Shown here: one piece after another, positions 62,344-64,000 of the stretch
Layout of the letters: each line of letters begins with the position of its first letter
Numbering within the stretch: position 1 is the first letter of the stretch
NCBI RefSeq assembly: GCF_000733765.1
Contig: NZ_JPOG01000001.1
Span: 1,798,001 to 1,862,000, forward strand
Source of the DNA: Algiphilus aromaticivorans DG1253
GTDB lineage: Bacteria > Pseudomonadota > Gammaproteobacteria > Nevskiales > Nevskiaceae
DNA length: 64,000 nt
Reading direction: 5' to 3'
The notes under the pieces: generated by a model
Told to the model about the DNA's origin: nothing
Seen by the model: only the letters and a program-made list of their open reading frames with translations
Database searches by the model: none
Made by a program: the position numbers and the translations under genes

Positions 62344-62374
62344 ACCGGGGCCGCGCTGGCGGCGCGGCCCCGGT
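62344..62374 (-). terminator. Strong hairpin after dnaK (first in dnaK-dnaJ gap)
   Basis: On the minus strand ACCGGGGCCGCGC and GCGCGGCCCCGGT form a perfect 13-bp stem with a 5-base loop, followed by TTTTGCC. It starts 12 bases after the dnaK stop. Confidence 0.65.
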
Positions 62375-62385
62375 CTGGACAGCCG

Positions 62386-64000
<1,615 letters not shown>

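Overview
The window is a G+C-rich stretch of bacterial chromosome. Its conserved gene strings point to a gammaproteobacterium: tRNA-Leu/tRNA-fMet-rimP-nusA-infB-rbfA-truB-rpsO-pnp, rlmE-ftsH-folP-glmM-tpiA-secG, dnaK-dnaJ-dapB-carA-carB-greA, rpsP-rimM-trmD-rplS, and divergent rluC/rne. Genus cannot be fixed from the sequence alone. Coding density is very high. Many neighbours overlap by 4 bases (ATGA or GTGA), and two convergent pairs share a CTAG containing both stop codons.

Layout. 1-7.4 kb: the divergent ppsR/ppsA pair, a drug/metabolite transporter, a molybdopterin-binding-domain protein, an isocitrate dehydrogenase carrying C-terminal CBS domains, and grxD. 7.6-16.5 kb: Fe-superoxide dismutase, argF, nadC, two alpha/beta hydrolases, sppA, a 2-Cys peroxiredoxin next to thioredoxin reductase, a GST-like protein and a small lipoprotein. 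16.7-23.3 kb: rplS-trmD-rimM-rpsP, ffh, an MBL-fold hydrolase, a CcsA/YpjD-like membrane protein and a CorB/CNNM transporter.

23.3-28.6 kb is an accessory island lying exactly between the convergent 3' ends of corB and radA. It is bounded by a 31-bp direct repeat (28 of 31 identical) and is clearly richer in A+T, especially at 26-28.3 kb. It carries a translationally coupled AAA/ABC ATPase plus HNH nuclease pair (Septu/PtuAB-like, with an unusual roughly 220-residue N-terminal region), an unknown 377-residue protein, a membrane-anchored protein followed at its stop codon by an integron attC-like site, and the broken start of an SRAP (YedK/HMCES) gene. No integrase is visible.

28.6-39.2 kb: radA, plsX-rpmF-yceD, maf/yceF, a YhdH/AcuI reductase, a HAD phosphatase, rluC, and rne with a long leader and a small coupled downstream gene. 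39.2-39.7 kb: a non-coding interval with a near-consensus promoter, an unassigned roughly 130-nt small RNA with an exposed anti-Shine-Dalgarno stretch, and three evenly spaced inverted repeats upstream that look like operators. 39.7-64 kb (all minus strand): RNA-processing and translation genes, cell-envelope and folate genes, then greA-carB-carA-GNAT-dapB-dnaJ and a dnaK that runs off the window end.

The core genes mainly serve central carbon flux, redox defence, ribosome maturation, translation initiation, RNA decay and protein quality control. The most novel material is the small RNA with its operator-like array, the ATPase-HNH module, the gene-cassette traces and boundary repeats of the island, and the isocitrate dehydrogenase-CBS fusion.
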